Shown here: positions 47,401-57,113 of the stretch, in pieces | Layout of the letters: every line of letters starts with the position of its first letter | Numbering within the stretch: position 1 is the stretch's first letter | Assembly: GCA_032158295.1 (NCBI GenBank) | Contig: CM063249.1 | Span: forward strand, 3,301,195 to 3,365,194 | From: Pycnopodia helianthoides | Lineage: Eukaryota > Echinodermata > Asteroidea > Forcipulatida > Asteriidae | Direction: 5' to 3' | DNA length: 64,000 nt | Program-made: the position numbers and the translations under genes | The notes under the pieces: model-generated | The model's database searches: none | Told to the model about the DNA's origin: nothing | The model's input: the letters and a program-made list of their open reading frames with translations, nothing else

Positions 47401-50400
47401 CGGAGCCGGAGGAAGGAGAATTGAAACGAAAGAAGCACAGAGACAGTAAACCCAAGAAGAAAGTCAAGACTGTGGTGAGTGTCTTGTAGTCCGAAATCTG
47501 TTGTTTAGTTCAAGCTTTGAATTCGATATAATCTAGTTTGCAGTCATCGATTATTTGTCAAGTAATAGACCACAAGGGAAACTAACTGGGTAAATTTTAA
47601 ATAGTTTGGGGTTGAACAAAGAAAAATTTACTAGAGCAAGATTGGAACTAACAACCTCGATATTAACCTAAGCTATCTAGCCCTATGTTGGCGGTCTCCC
47701 TATTTTTGTCAATATCTTTGTTCGTATATTTTTTCAGAAAGTTCTCAACATAGAGCAAGTTTGAGTGCCGACTCTTTGTCCAGTTGCGGTTTGAATCACC
47801 CGTGCGGGGTCTGTTTTTCACTCAAACGCATCTAGTCGATCGACGAATCAAAATGGTCAATGTATTGTTTTGAGCAGACGTTACGATTAACGTAAATGTT
47901 AACAAAAAGTAAATTGCGGGCAGATTACTTCATTTTCTGTTATTTAAAAAATTATTTTTCCTACTTTAGATTAATTATTAGTCAATTGATTAACTGCAGA
48001 GATGAACTATTGTCATATTGAACAAAACCTACCGTAGTGGTTTATAGCTACTCATTAACTGTGGTGTAACTTTTCGAATTTGATGAGAGAAACAGTTCTC
48101 CAGGGTTAGGTTGATTCAGTTGAAGTAGCTAGTGGTACCTCGCAGTGTTGGGCTGACATCTAGATCGACAATGGTTGAGTCTAGATAACAATCAAGTTTT
48201 GGGTTCAATATAATCTAGTTTGTAGTCGTCACATACTTGTCAAGTAATAGACCACAAATATTGAATTCAATTCAATTCAATTCAGTTTATTGGTCCTACC
48301 ATGGAAGAAAATTTCCTTGCATAAATGCCATTCCAAACAAAAATGTGACCTGATCTATCGAAATGAGGAATGTGTCAGACAGAACGTATTGCGTGTAATT
48401 TGCGTGTAAAGTTGGTCACAATCAAAAATCATGAAAAAACACTACAAAAAACGATTCCGCGATTTCGATGGTATTAGGTTAAATAAAACTTGATCTTTCT
48501 TGTCGTGGTCTTACCTTTAATTTCTTGAGTTTTCTTGAGCATGTTTGTACACAATTGATTCTCTTCAAAGTTATTTAAAACGAGTATCTAAACAAACACG
48601 TCGTAAAAAAATGGAAGGGGACTTGTCTTATAGACTTTCTTCATTTCCCGATAACTTCGGACTGGAATAAGCTACGGAAAAAATAATGGTATTGCTGGAA
48701 AGCCAGTGAGTTACTTGTTAACACGGTATGCACAACTCAATTTTATTAAGGGGTCGATATATTCCTCATTTCGACCGATCGGGTCGCACATATGCTGAGT
48801 ATAAGTTAGATCAATTAAACAACAACTTAGCAGAAAGTAATTAAACGTCTGGGCTGATCGTTGAGGAGTCGGACAGCGTATGGTTTGCAGGAGTTGAGAT
48901 ATCTGTTTGTTTTGTATCGACGTGACTGCCATCTCCTACCACTCCTTAGTCTGATGAAAAATTTGTTTCGTGGATGGTCGATGTTACTCTTGACCGCTTC
49001 TGCTTTAGATAGAACCCTTTCTTTACCCAGCTGTGCTTAATTGTATATAGACCTAACTTTCATTTCTGTCGTTTCTACAGTCGGAAAAACCTCGCAAGAA
49101 GCGGAAGGAGAAGAAGGAGAAGGATCCCAACATGCCGAAGCGTCCGAGCTCGGCGTACATGGTCTGGCTGAACGAGCACAGAGACGAGATCAAGGAGAAG
49201 TACCCGGGCATCGCGGTGACGGAGGTCTCCAAGAAGGCCGGGGAGATGTGGAACAAGCTGGAGGACAAGGAGGAGTGGAAGGAGAAAGCCAACGAGCTGA
49301 AGGCCGTTTACGTCGAGCAGATGGAGGAGTACAAACGGAAACTCAAAGAGGAGGGCACGCCCCCTGAAAAACCACCCAAGAAGAGGTAAGAGGGAGGAAG
49401 AAATCTTGGGAGTATTGAAAATTTTTGAGCAGAATGATAGAGTGCCCTCAGATGGTAGAAGGCCACCCCAAGAAAAGGTAAAAAGGGAGAAAGAACTCTT
49501 GGTTGGGGGAAATGAGAAATTCATCTGCAGAATGATAGAGTGCCCTCAGATGGTAGAGGGCCACCATGTTATTCCGAAGGTCACAGGTTCACATCCCATT
49601 CTGGGCAGTTTTTGTTCTCCCCAAAATTGAGTTTATTTTGATTTACCCAGTCAGTTTCCCTTGTGGTTTGTTACTTATTGTTTGAAACAAAAAGTCGCAG
49701 GTGGTCCCTCTGCTGCCGCTTCCCAGGCTGTATCGTAAACTTGGGTGTGGTTCCTGGCTGTACGGCAGTTAACGGTTGCATGGCTTCTGACAGGCACTCT
49801 TAAGCAAAGATATTGACAAAATAGGGAGACCAGGGCTAGATAGCTCAGTCGCTAGAGCACCGGCATCTTAATCTGGAGGTCGCAGGTTCAAATCCTGTTC
49901 TAGTAAATTTGTCCTTTTTTCACCCCAAAATTGAATGAAGAAATTACTCACAAGGGGATATAAACCCTAAGCTTGCAACAGCCATTCTATCCCATACAAG
50001 CACTAGTTCAACGTCTACGATTATTAATTGCACTAATCAATAAATTCTATGTCTTGTGTCTCGGTAACTAGACGACAACATTTTCATTCTAGTCTTTGTG
50101 AAATCAGCAGTTAGCTTGGCGGGATTCGATCCCACAACCTTGTGATTGCAAGTCCTGTAGTCTAACCACTTGACCATGGTGTGTCTTTTAACTTCTGCAG
50201 CAAAAAGAAATCCAGCAAGTCGTCAGATTCCGCGTCCAGCCCGACCAAGAAGATGTCCAGCGCCGGCTCAGGAGGAAACTACAAGAGCAAAGAGTACATC
50301 AGTGATTCTTCGTCTTCGGGAGGCGAGGATGAAGACGACGATGATGAAGAAGAAGAGGTAAGTCTTAAGACATTTCTGTTCATTTCAAAAGGGGAAGAAA

Positions 50401-50749
50401 AAATAATGTAAACCTTACGGGCCTTTATCTTGTTGCCACCATCTTGGTCATGTTCCTTGTATCCAATAACAGTAATGAATGCTGATATTCATTGTACAAA
50501 AAAGGAACCAGACTATTTCTCCTTCTCGCCTCAGTTTGGTTACATTGATTTGAATGGGAGAAAATCAAGATGGCCGCACCATGATGAAGGTCTATTTGGT
50601 CTTGTGTATAGTTTCTTGCCTCCCACTGTCTATCGGTGTATTTGTGTTTCTCATACCGCGCCCGAGCTGTCAGATTTAGAAGTTGGCGCTTACTCTTGTA
50701 GGAGAAGGAAGAAGAAAGTGTTCAGTTATTCCACTCTTCAAGTTTTTAA
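32453..50749 (+). CDS. SSRP1: FACT complex subunit SSRP1, about 16 exons, frame breaks at exons 5-6
   Basis: Exons are 32453-32506, 34527-34712, 35295-35400, 36360-36547, 37980-38072, 39117-39246, 41291-41394, 42321-42449, 43339-43560, 44171-44249, 45131-45290, 46249-46294, 47351-47474, 49081-49385, 50201-50357 and probably 50702-50749. SSRP1 pairs with SPT16 in FACT, which opens and rebuilds nucleosomes during transcription and replication. Seen in order: the N-terminal POB3-like domain (exons 1-3); the middle double-PH domain with EVILEFHQNDDSEISLMEM (exon 4) and PLERGFIYVHKPPLHIRFEE (exon 9); an acidic segment with DSDDDEDTHDAYL (exon 11); a basic linker; one HMG box from about residue 556 with DPNMPKRPSSAYMVWLNEH (exon 14); and a Ser/Lys then Asp/Glu-rich tail (exon 15). 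With five apparently missing bases restored the length would be about 711 aa; human is 709. Exons 5-6 do not join in frame and exon 6 has an internal out-of-frame stretch (see findings). Confidence 0.93.
32507..34526 (+). other. SSRP1 intron 1
   Basis: An intron of about 2 kb. It contains one copy of the dispersed repeat shared with 51043 (33400-33555) and an A/T-rich, homopolymer-rich part at 34040-34350. No other recognisable content. Confidence 0.7.
34799..35166 (+). mobile_element. MITE family B, copy 2, in SSRP1 intron 2
   Basis: The same ends and interior as 8946-9336, with small internal deletions. It fills much of the intron between exons 2 and 3. Confidence 0.8.
35870..36235 (+). 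mobile_element. LINE 3' fragment (CR1/L2-like) in SSRP1 intron 3
   Basis: Broken frames read FKVLHGLSPVCISDLLHKYI and, after a shift, FHGERAFQFIAPSLWNDLPL then LKTHLFEFLFL and a stop. This is the typical C-terminal end of the reverse transcriptase protein of CR1/L2-type non-LTR retrotransposons. The catalytic region is absent. Confidence 0.75.
36605..36972 (-). mobile_element. tRNA-Leu-derived SINE, type 1, in SSRP1 intron 4
   Basis: A full minus-strand copy. The tail (AAT)n is at 36605, GCGCTTTATACACCATG follows, and the tRNA-like head ends at 36972 with GGATTCGAACCCACACTC and GCTCAGCCACGACAC (complement). Confidence 0.82.
37165..37440 (-). mobile_element. Retroelement 3' tail with TTCTTA repeats, SSRP1 intron 4
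   Basis: A (TTATTC)n tract is followed by TTTATTTGGCATTAAATACA. The minus frame reads DFRATVFKYTFVDPGLTLRL, similar to the element at 61238-61660 (DSRVTVIRFAFINPGHLRM). It appears to be the tail of one retroelement family. Confidence 0.5.
37669..37806. mobile_element. Palindromic MITE G in SSRP1 intron 4
   Basis: Arms of about 55 bp: GCAGCCAATTTCACG and the inner TTACGCAACTGCGTAAGTCC pair with the inverse at the right end (CGTGAAATCGGCGGCTGC). The whole element is about 138 bp. Confidence 0.72.
38183..38520 (+). mobile_element. MITE family I, copy 1, in SSRP1 intron 5
   Basis: An element of about 338 bp starting TTAAAGGTATTGTACACTTT and ending near GGTCAGGGCCTTAA. It contains the palindrome ATTATCGCGCGCGATAAT. 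It is almost identical to 55314-55655. Confidence 0.8.
38865..38940 (+). repeat. Dispersed repeat, copy 1
   Basis: CCTCAGTTTGGTTACATTGA and GAGAAAATCAAGATGGCCGC recur at 50520-50597, so two introns of the same gene share this sequence. Confidence 0.75.
39265..39648 (-). mobile_element. MITE family A, copy 4
   Basis: A full-length inverted-orientation copy that starts 18 bp downstream of the SSRP1 exon 6 donor (39247), inside intron 6. Confidence 0.85.
39783..41127 (+). repeat. Minisatellite, 106-107 bp unit, 12-13 copies, SSRP1 intron 6
   Basis: Units begin GGATCAGGCATACCACCATA and contain GAATGAGGAAGGATCCTAGT. Copies differ by a few substitutions (for example ATAATCAGAG / ATAATCACAG; TTTCCATATGG / TTACCGTATGG). 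It ends 163 bp before exon 7. Confidence 0.92.
41624..41853 (+). mobile_element. MITE family C, copy 2, in SSRP1 intron 7
   Basis: Starts TTAACCCTCC and ends GAGGGTTAA, with a 230 bp interior matching the copies at 2872 and 52259. Confidence 0.82.
42469..42562 (+). repeat. 16 bp tandem repeat after SSRP1 exon 8
   Basis: GGTTAACTGTTTAACT repeats about five times and is itself partly palindromic (AACCGGTT, GTTAAC). It begins 19 bp after the exon 8 donor. Confidence 0.9.
43774..44115 (+). mobile_element. tRNA-Leu-derived SINE in SSRP1 intron 9
   Basis: The head GTGTCGTGGCCGAGCGGTCA and GGACTCAAGCTCTGG are followed by the body GGATGGGACATTAAGCCG and a TAATAA-rich tail. Exon 10 begins 56 bp after it. 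Confidence 0.8.
44578..44760 (+). mobile_element. SINE type 1 body fragments in SSRP1 intron 10
   Basis: AATGCACGTAAAAGAACCGA and AGAGAAGGGGTTTGCTCCG match the SINE body, with no tRNA head. It abuts the exon 11 tandem duplication. Confidence 0.65.
44749..45201 (+). repeat. 227 bp tandem duplication spanning intron 10 / exon 11
   Basis: Two head-to-tail copies, about 44749-44974 and 44975-45201, are offset by 227 bp. Landmarks such as AGTAACTCAACGGGTCAATA (44844 and 45071) and the exon acceptors (44903 and 45130) keep the same spacing. Each copy holds the end of intron 10, the acceptor and the first 71 nt of exon 11. The copies differ at scattered positions, more in the intron than in the exon. 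Confidence 0.88.
44904..44990 (+). pseudogene. Partial tandem duplicate of SSRP1 exon 11 with in-frame stop
   Basis: This segment has its own TTTTTTAG acceptor and reads KKSMNYEEMVDSDDDEDTHN then AYLDPTTL and TAA. It is nearly identical to the first 71 nt of exon 11 at 45131. The copy lacks the rest of the exon and its donor. After CCTGGA it switches to intron-10 sequence, which supplies the stop codon and an ATTAAA hexamer at about 45001. It could be silent or could act as an alternative terminal or poison exon giving SSRP1 without most of the acidic region and without the HMG box. The phase from exon 10 is correct for such splicing. Confidence 0.75.
45305..45537. mobile_element. MITE H in SSRP1 intron 11
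   Basis: The ends CTATAGATAG and CTATCTATAG are followed by inverted GGCCATCTTTACGGGCA and TGCCCGTAAAGATGGC-type arms (as CCCGTAAAGATGGCG). It is 233 bp and begins 15 bp downstream of the exon 11 donor. Confidence 0.78.
45678..45862 (+). mobile_element. tRNA-Leu-derived SINE, truncated copy, in SSRP1 intron 11
   Basis: The head GTGGCCAAGTGGTCGGGCGC, the GGACTCAAGCTCAGG arm and GTGTGGGTTCGATTTC, then ATGCATGTAAAAGAACACAG. The 3' part is missing. Confidence 0.75.
46392..46777 (+). mobile_element. MITE family J, in SSRP1 intron 12
   Basis: The ends are CAGGGCTCGAATTTG and CAAATTTGAGCCCTG. The interior includes GACCGGACAAGTCCGG. Related copies or pieces occur at 9590-9665, 16705-17145 and 62077-62455. 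Confidence 0.78.
47600..47735 (-). mobile_element. tRNA-Lys-like SINE copy in SSRP1 intron 13
   Basis: The reverse-complement relative of 49803-49925, with AAGCTATCTAGCCCTATGTT and TTGTCAATATCTTTG. A shorter relative starts at about 35712 (GAACAAAGAAAAATTGACTA). Confidence 0.6.
49803..49925 (+). mobile_element. tRNA-Lys-like SINE / tRNA pseudogene in SSRP1 intron 14
   Basis: GGCTAGATAGCTCAGTCGCT, a loop reading ATCTTAA (CTT anticodon) and GCAGGTTCAAATCCTGT resemble tRNA-Lys(CTT). The anticodon stem has mismatches, and the flanks (AAGATATTGACAAAATAGGG; TTCTAGTAAATTTGTCC) recur in the copy at 47600-47735, so it is a dispersed element and not a tRNA gene. Confidence 0.65.
50105..50178 (-). mobile_element. 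tRNA-like SINE head directly before SSRP1 exon 15
   Basis: On minus: AAGTGGTTAGACTACAGGAC, the loop CTTGCAATC (TGC anticodon) and GGGATCGAATCCCGCC. It ends about 22 bp before the exon 15 acceptor at 50200. The stems are imperfect, so a functional tRNA is unlikely. Confidence 0.55.
50702..50749 (+). CDS. SSRP1: Candidate last coding exon of SSRP1
   Basis: Exon 15 ends in phase 0 within an acidic run (GAG, then gtaagt). At 50702 a TTGTAG acceptor is followed by an open stretch reading EKEEESVQLFHSSSF and TAA. It continues the acidic run in the right phase and brings the protein close to the usual SSRP1 length. The vertebrate C-terminus differs, so similarity does not confirm it. The alternative is read-through into intron 15, which adds VSLKTFLFISKGEEKIM and stops at 50411. 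Transcript data would decide. Confidence 0.5.
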   Translation, partial: EKEEESVQLFHSSSF

Positions 50750-50864
50750 GAATTTTGTAAAGTCTAAAAGTATGGTTGCTGTTTGTTTTCTCATCGAGAC
50801 TTGGAATTGTACGCTTTTACATCGGGCCTGGAATTACACGGAGGCCATGGCTTCTGTTGTCCCT

Positions 50865-51041
50865 GGGCCCAATTTCATAGAGCTGCTTTCAGAAAATATT
50901 GCTAAGCAGAAATCAGCAGGACACCAGCCACAAGTTGTACATGTGACATGGTAGTTTGGCCGGTAACCTTATCCTGGTAAGCATAATTTTGTTGTGCTTA
51001 GCTCCTTTTTTGTGCTTAAGCAGCTCTATGAAATTGGGCCC
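50865..51041 (+). mobile_element. MITE family D, copy 2
   Basis: An element of about 177 bp with ends GGGCCCAATTTCATAGAGCT and AGCTCTATGAAATTGGGCCC, just downstream of the candidate SSRP1 stop. Related degenerate pieces lie at 58300-58780 and 59808-59860. Confidence 0.82.
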
Positions 51042-51042
51042 T

Positions 51043-51160
51043 GGTCTTGGCCTTGGTGCCCACGTCAAAAGTTTCCCATCGACTTTTAAGGTTTCCCAAT
51101 GGAAGTGCCCCTTTGCAAAATGGAAGTGTCCTCGCCCTCTCAAAGATGAAATTCCAGGGC
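51043..51160 (+). repeat. Dispersed repeat, three copies
   Basis: The block with CTTTTAAGGTTTCCCAATGG and CCCTCTCAAAGATGAAATTC also occurs at 33400-33555 and 52040-52160 with moderate divergence. Confidence 0.7.
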
Positions 51161-52258
51161 CTGCTCAATGTCTAGTTTGATTCATGGTAGTGTACAGAGT
51201 GAGCAGCGTCAACTGAGCCCACTGACTCGACGTCATCGCACAAGAAATCTCGGGTGCGCCATTCTGGGAGTCGGTTTCCTTGCGTGTTATACAGTGCGGG
51301 GCATAGGCGGCTGGACGCCCACATATCTTTACATGCAATTTGACCGCCCAAAATTACAGACCACGGGCAGACAGTAGCCAAGTAGCCAACTCTCCCCGAT
51401 TCTGCAGAAAGTTTCTCTGAAAATAAAACAAACATTTGAAAATCTCCCTGATTTTAGAAACTTTTCCCATATTTTTGTTGAATGTAATTTTAAATATCTT
51501 CCCTGATTAATGGCTAAAGTCTCCCTGATTGCAAGCTGCAAATGTTGGCAGCTCTGCAGTAGCCGGCCGTGAGGTCAGTGCAGGGGTCAATCGCTGCTCT
51601 AAATCTCTGCTGCCACTCCGACAACCTCATTGTATAATTTCCATTTGACAGCATCACTGCAGCAAAGTGTGTCCAGTTTGTTATGTTTAACCATGTTGTT
51701 ATTCTCTCTATGTGCATTCTTTCTCCACATTTTGCATTTGGTCTATATTTATCTTGTGTAATGTATGTTGCATTTTGTATTAGATGTGTTTAGTATTGTC
51801 GAGAGACATTCTTCCTACTTTAGTCTGATTTCCTATTTGTTGACCCTCAAAAAATTGTGTAAAGTTGTTTTTCAAATAGCCTGATAGTCGAGAAAAGCCT
51901 ATACCAAGTAGGGCAGCCCTTGTACTCAATAAAATTGTCCTGCTCTTTTCGGAGGGTCAGTTAATATCATGCCTGCTTTGGGAAGTGGAGGAACATGTTT
52001 GGAATTACACGGATGCCATGGAGGCCATGGCCTTTGTTGCCCCTGGTCTTGGCCTTTGCGCCCTTTCAATAGATTCCCATAGACTTTAAGATGTTCCAAT
52101 GGAAGTGCCCTTTGGAAAATAAAAAATGGCCTTGCCCTCTCAACGATGACATTCCAGTCCTGGTGTAAAAGATAGGATAATATTATCAATGTACTTGGCT
52201 CTGTCTGGCTATTGATGGCACTGCCCTCGGTGTAGTAGTTGAGACCGCTTAGCACCAA

Positions 52259-52488
52259 TTAACCCTCCTACTCTTAGTGACTCTTGGCAACATTTTCCAG
52301 TGAGTTGACCAACCATTTGAAACCATTCGACTGCCAAGGTTGTGTATGGTGGCACACCTGTGCACAGAACTAACTGTGTATTGTGTACATGCATTCCCTC
52401 ATGGTATCATATTGCAGGCTGGCATAGTTGATCTATCATTCAAAACCACAGTGAATGGTATTGAATGGTCAGACAGCAAGAGGGTTAA
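52259..52488 (+). mobile_element. MITE family C, copy 3
   Basis: Starts TTAACCCTCC and ends GAGGGTTAA, 230 bp, in the region downstream of SSRP1. Confidence 0.82.
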
Positions 52489-55313
52489 GTAGAAATTGCT
52501 GCCTGTTTATTTTGTACTGCAAATGTGACAGCACTGTCATAAATCAAGTTTCCATCAATCATGCCACTTTGTGCTGGCCCATATTATGATATACTGCCCT
52601 CTATTGGTGGAGAAATGCATATCAACCATCATAAGGAAGTTTGGGTGAATAACTAGAGTCAACTAGAGTTGACCATAAGTCAAGCTAGATGGCACTCAAA
52701 CGCGATGGGGATTGACTAGCTAGTTCAACTGGAGCATTGTGTCTCTAGTCAACTCGAGGAGTTATGCCACTGTTATGGGCGGTTAGGTTATATTGCGGAG
52801 AAAGTTTTGTAAACTTTTTTAATCACACGCACAGTTAACTGTATCAATTATCTCTTAGAGAGGTCCATGGTTTAACGAAAAATTTAGTTATTTTTGCCAA
52901 TATGCCAATCAGTAAGATAATTGTTAATTATTATTGCATGATAAATGCAAATTATGCAGAGAAATAAAAGACAATGAACATGACTAGCCAACATATTTCA
53001 TCTGCCAATCAGGCTGTCGCCTCGCTTGGGCTAACTAGATTATGACGAATCAATCGACGTGACGCGTTGGAGCGAAACACAGACCACGCCTGCGTGATTT
53101 GAATTGCAAATTGACTAATATTAAGTGTGAAAAGTATAAAAGTGTGACCTTTGACTTGACCTTACCACTGGCAGACAGGGATATCGCACCCATCTCTCAC
53201 TTCCTGTTGACCACCTTTGTCGGCAGTATTTCCTGACATTGTGCGGTCCTTGGCCCTCTGGTACAGTGAAAGACGAGACAATGGAATTTCACACTTTTGT
53301 GGGTCGTCAGTTCAGTGGTCCCTGAATTTAGTCGGAGTCATTTCATTCTAATTTTCGACACCTGGGAATCTATTTTGACTGCGGTGGTTTTTGATACGAT
53401 CTGTGCTTGCAAAAATGACCGAGAATTTCCTTCCCTTCCTGTGAACATCGCGTTAGAAACGACACAATTTATTCGATTTTATTAAATCAACTTTCACAGG
53501 TGGTTAGCTTTGTTTTTTGGCTTGATGCAGCATAGATCATGTGCATTTATTAACACAAAATTCACATACAAAATTGGAAATGCTATCAAACAAATTAAAA
53601 ATACTAGAAGTATTATGAGTTATATGGGAGTACAAAAAAAAAGCAAGGTATTCGCCATGGCAAGGATGCCAAACAGTTTAGGTCCAGACCAGTGGCTAAC
53701 AGACCTCGTGGACACGGTGTCATTGGAGTAGGGCGCCCTCGGCTAGAGGTCAAAAGAAGGTTGCTCATTGGCCTAACCTGTGCGCCAGGCGTATGTGCAT
53801 TTTCCATTGTTGCGTCATCGTTTTACCTCTAAGATGGCGGCGTGAAGACTTCAAAGCACAAGGTCCATAAATGTTTTATATGTGAATTTGTGAAGGAAGA
53901 TAGAACTATAGGTAATAATAGACCCCCCTTGCACGACGCGCAGCGTACTCACATGTGCCTATCCTGGGTTTCGCTCGGCCCCAGCGGCCTATCCAGGGCC
54001 GCTGGGATGGGCTAATCAGCTTGCACAGATTCTTGTTCAGGAAGTACGTCATGCGTGCAGTGCGTGCAGTGTGAGTGTGATTCATGATGGGACTGAGCCT
54101 TTGGTTTTAAGGCAAGGCGCTGAGGATAAGCGAAATCCTGGGTGTCATTTTGGGTGTCAAAATCGTATATACCAACATGCACAAAAGAGAGTTGACACCC
54201 AAAATTACGCGCATTGTTCGGAGGCGCGTTCTGTGTTGTCTATATATATCAATAGCTCCCCCTTGCATAACGCGAAACGCTACAGGTACGCTGAGGTCTT
54301 GTGCACGTTTTTACGCACAGAGAACAGCTATCGCCCAATGATCTGCCTCCTTCTTGAGGGTGTGTCGTCATATGCAATGGGTCTGTAGTATATTTAAAGA
54401 CCAGCTTGAACGAAAACGGCAACAAGTGATCTTTGTTTGAAATTCATTTAATTTTAATTTTTTTTTAATTGATAAGGAAATTGAGTTTAAAAAGAGATTA
54501 AACAGATTTTAACTGTTAAAAAAAAAAGCAATCATTTTGAATACCGTTCTCTGGTGCTTTTCAGAAAGATTTGGGAAAATCCCTGTTACGTCATCACTCA
54601 CGTTACGTCATTCGTGGGAGCTCCGTTTTTTTTTAGCCACTTTGTTGCAACACGGAGGTATATAACAAAGCAAGGTCCCACACATGACGGCAAAGTATCG
54701 TCATTTTGAAGCACACTGTCAACAGCAGAAGAGTAGCTAGTTTTTCAAAACCCTTGATGTTGGGCCTTAAATTTGTTGATCTATAATAATGAAAAACTCA
54801 GAAGTGTACAAAATATCAAAATTACAATTAGATGACAAACAAATACATTATAAACAAGTTTAGATAACAATCTTGTTAAAAATTGGTTTTCGCTCAAGTG
54901 ACTGTTTCATCCTCGAGGGTAGTTCTTACATAGTTTTGACCCGTTCACGGTTGTGGGGCTCAGTGACAATGCAGGTAACTCTCAAACTGCCTGGAGACCT
55001 TCACTGTGACCTTGTGGGGGGTGGGGGTGGGTTTCAGTGCCACCTTCTTGCCACCTGACCGCATGCAGGAAATCCAAATCCTCTCCAGCTGTTCAGGAAA
55101 GGAAAATGTTGAGGCAGTAGTACATGTTCCCTGGCATTGAGGGAGTCTGTCATGCTGGCTTAAAACATCAAGGTCTGTCTCGGTGACGACGGACCGCCGA
55201 AAGTACAATGTCAAAAGTTCTGAAATGTTTGAAGTTCTGCTAAATGATCGGATGACCTGTGATGAATGAAGTACATCGAGCTATTTAGTCATTGATTAAT
55301 TCAGGCCTTGTGC

Positions 55314-55655
55314 TTAAAGGTATTGTACACTTTTGGTAACAGCTCAAAATCAGCGTCCACATTTTGTCTGATTAAACATATGCACGAACAAACAAACCTG
55401 TGAAAGTTTGAGCTCAATCGGTCATCGAGGTCACGAGAAAATAGTGAAAAGAGATCTTATGTGTTTTCTGTTTTTTTCAAATTATCGCGCGCGATAATTA
55501 CTATTGTTTTACTCGTTTCTCAGAAACGATAGCATTTTAGGCAGAAATATTTTAAGAAACCCTTGCTACCATTACTTACTTTAAATCATGTAAGTTATGT
55601 GTGAATCTGTGAACATTGTGTTTTTCGATCTTACCAATAGTGTACAGGGCCTTTA
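55314..55655 (+). mobile_element. MITE family I, copy 2
   Basis: Starts TTAAAGGTATTGTACACTTT and ends with AGTGTACAGGGCCTTTAA, so the terminal inverted repeat is better preserved than at 38183. The central ATTATCGCGCGCGATAAT palindrome is intact. Confidence 0.82.
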
Positions 55656-55985
55656 AGCTTTTTTGTATTAAAGTAGCCAACTGGGTTTTATAAACCGCAC
55701 GTTTTTACTTGCGCCCAGGAAGCTTTTAGTAGCCCAGATTTGAAACATGTTTTGTCGTAAATGTATCTTTCAGATGTACTTACGGTTTAATGGTCAAATG
55801 AACCCTGGGCTAGAGCTCCGGGCTAGTGTTAAGGGTGAGCCCTGTAAATGCCAGGATGGTGTTTTGGTTGTCTTCACTTTTAACTAATTTTTACTATTTC
55901 CAAGAAGTACCCGATTCTGGTGGTGGGCATCATGTAGAAACTTGTAGCTCCTTCAAATGACACCAGTCCGTCAAATATTCTTTGG

Positions 55986-56352
55986 TTAAAGGCAAAGTAT
56001 ACTTTTGGTTTTTGGAACCGTTCGATTGTTTTAACCTTATATAGATGTAGATCTATACAACAAAACTATCCTGTGAAAATTTCATTTCGAAAGGTGTTAG
56101 CATTTCTGAGATATCGCCAAAAATCTGGAGCTGCTATGTCCATAGAACAATCCGTAATTGCACGACACAGTTGAGAAACGTTTCTCAGATTGATTTTTTT
56201 TTAAATCCCTTTCTCTAAAACCACAGTAGTCCTTAGAAGGGATTCTTTCCTCAAAGTATTATATATTATTAACAGCTGCAGTTCTTCTTACCAAGTAAGA
56301 GCTTTTATGGTCATTAGTTTTTGGAGTAATAACCAAAGGTATGCCCTCCAGT
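55986..56352 (+). mobile_element. MITE F-related element
   Basis: It starts TTAAAGGCAAAGTATACTTT and shares the GGTTTTTGGAACCGTTCGA block with the fragment at 58970-59012. It ends near AATAACCAAAGGTATGCCCT. Internal similarity to family F includes GTTTCTCAGATT. Confidence 0.6.
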
Positions 56353-56934
56353 ATTTCATACGATGTATATTGCACACACTTGTTATATTTTTGCAAAATC
56401 TTCAAAGTACTGGTTTTAGAAGATGTCCTGTTATTCTTAGCACAACCATAATTGGAAAACAACTTCTCTGCCTTGAGTTCGGAGAAGTTCAGAGAATTTT
56501 CCCTCTCTGATTCTTGCCTAATGTATTGATAAAGGACCTTCCGTTTAGATAATATATCGGACAGTACACGTACAACGACTTTGTTATTCTAAATACCAGC
56601 CTAACGACACAATCTCTGAATCTCAGGAAATGATGTCTTTCGATAAACTTGTTTTTTCCCGTACTGGTGTGTACTGGTGTTTGTGGCAACCGTGCAGTGA
56701 AGGTTAGCGGATTTTACGTCAGTCTGTCGGCCGATCAGGGAGTACCCTCCTGATTAAAAAGATGTGTGACCTCATTCAGTTACCTCCCCCCCCCCCCCGC
56801 AAGATTATGTCCATTTCCATCAGGCTTTGATGTTAACCAACTTCAAATTAGTATTGATGGTCCAAATTGCTTTCTAAACCAAAAAGACATTCTGATCCAT
56901 TTCCACAAAAACGGGATCACCCATTTGGATGAGA

Positions 56935-57113
56935 TATTCACACAGGCCCTACGGCTTTACGTTCTGTCCGAAGGACGAAGCAGTAATGGTTTTGTGTCTT
57001 GCTTTAAGGACACACAAGTGTCAAGACCGGGACTCAAACCCACCACTCGGCTGATCAGAAACACCAGGGCTTGAGTTTGGTGCTCTTAACCGCTCGGCCA
57101 CGACACGCCAGTG
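56935..57113 (-). mobile_element. tRNA-Leu-derived SINE, head and part of body
   Basis: A minus-strand copy reading CTTAACCGCTCGGCCACGAC and CACCAGGGCTTGAGTTTGG on plus, preceded by GTCCGAAGGACGAAGCAGTA. Confidence 0.75.

Noticed and set aside
49041..49367. 108-codon Glu/Gly/Arg-rich frame and long minus-strand frames over SSRP1 exon 14
   Set aside because: They are shadows of the HMG-box exon in other frames.
49832..49902. Possible tRNA-Lys(CTT) gene
   Set aside because: The anticodon stem has mismatches, the acceptor stem is imperfect, and the flanks are shared with an inverted copy at 47600-47735, so it is a tRNA-derived repeat.
54071..54388. 105-codon plus-strand frame downstream of SSRP1
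   Set aside because: No recognisable domain; it lies in a region with inverted GC-rich short repeats and has no splice partners that extend it.
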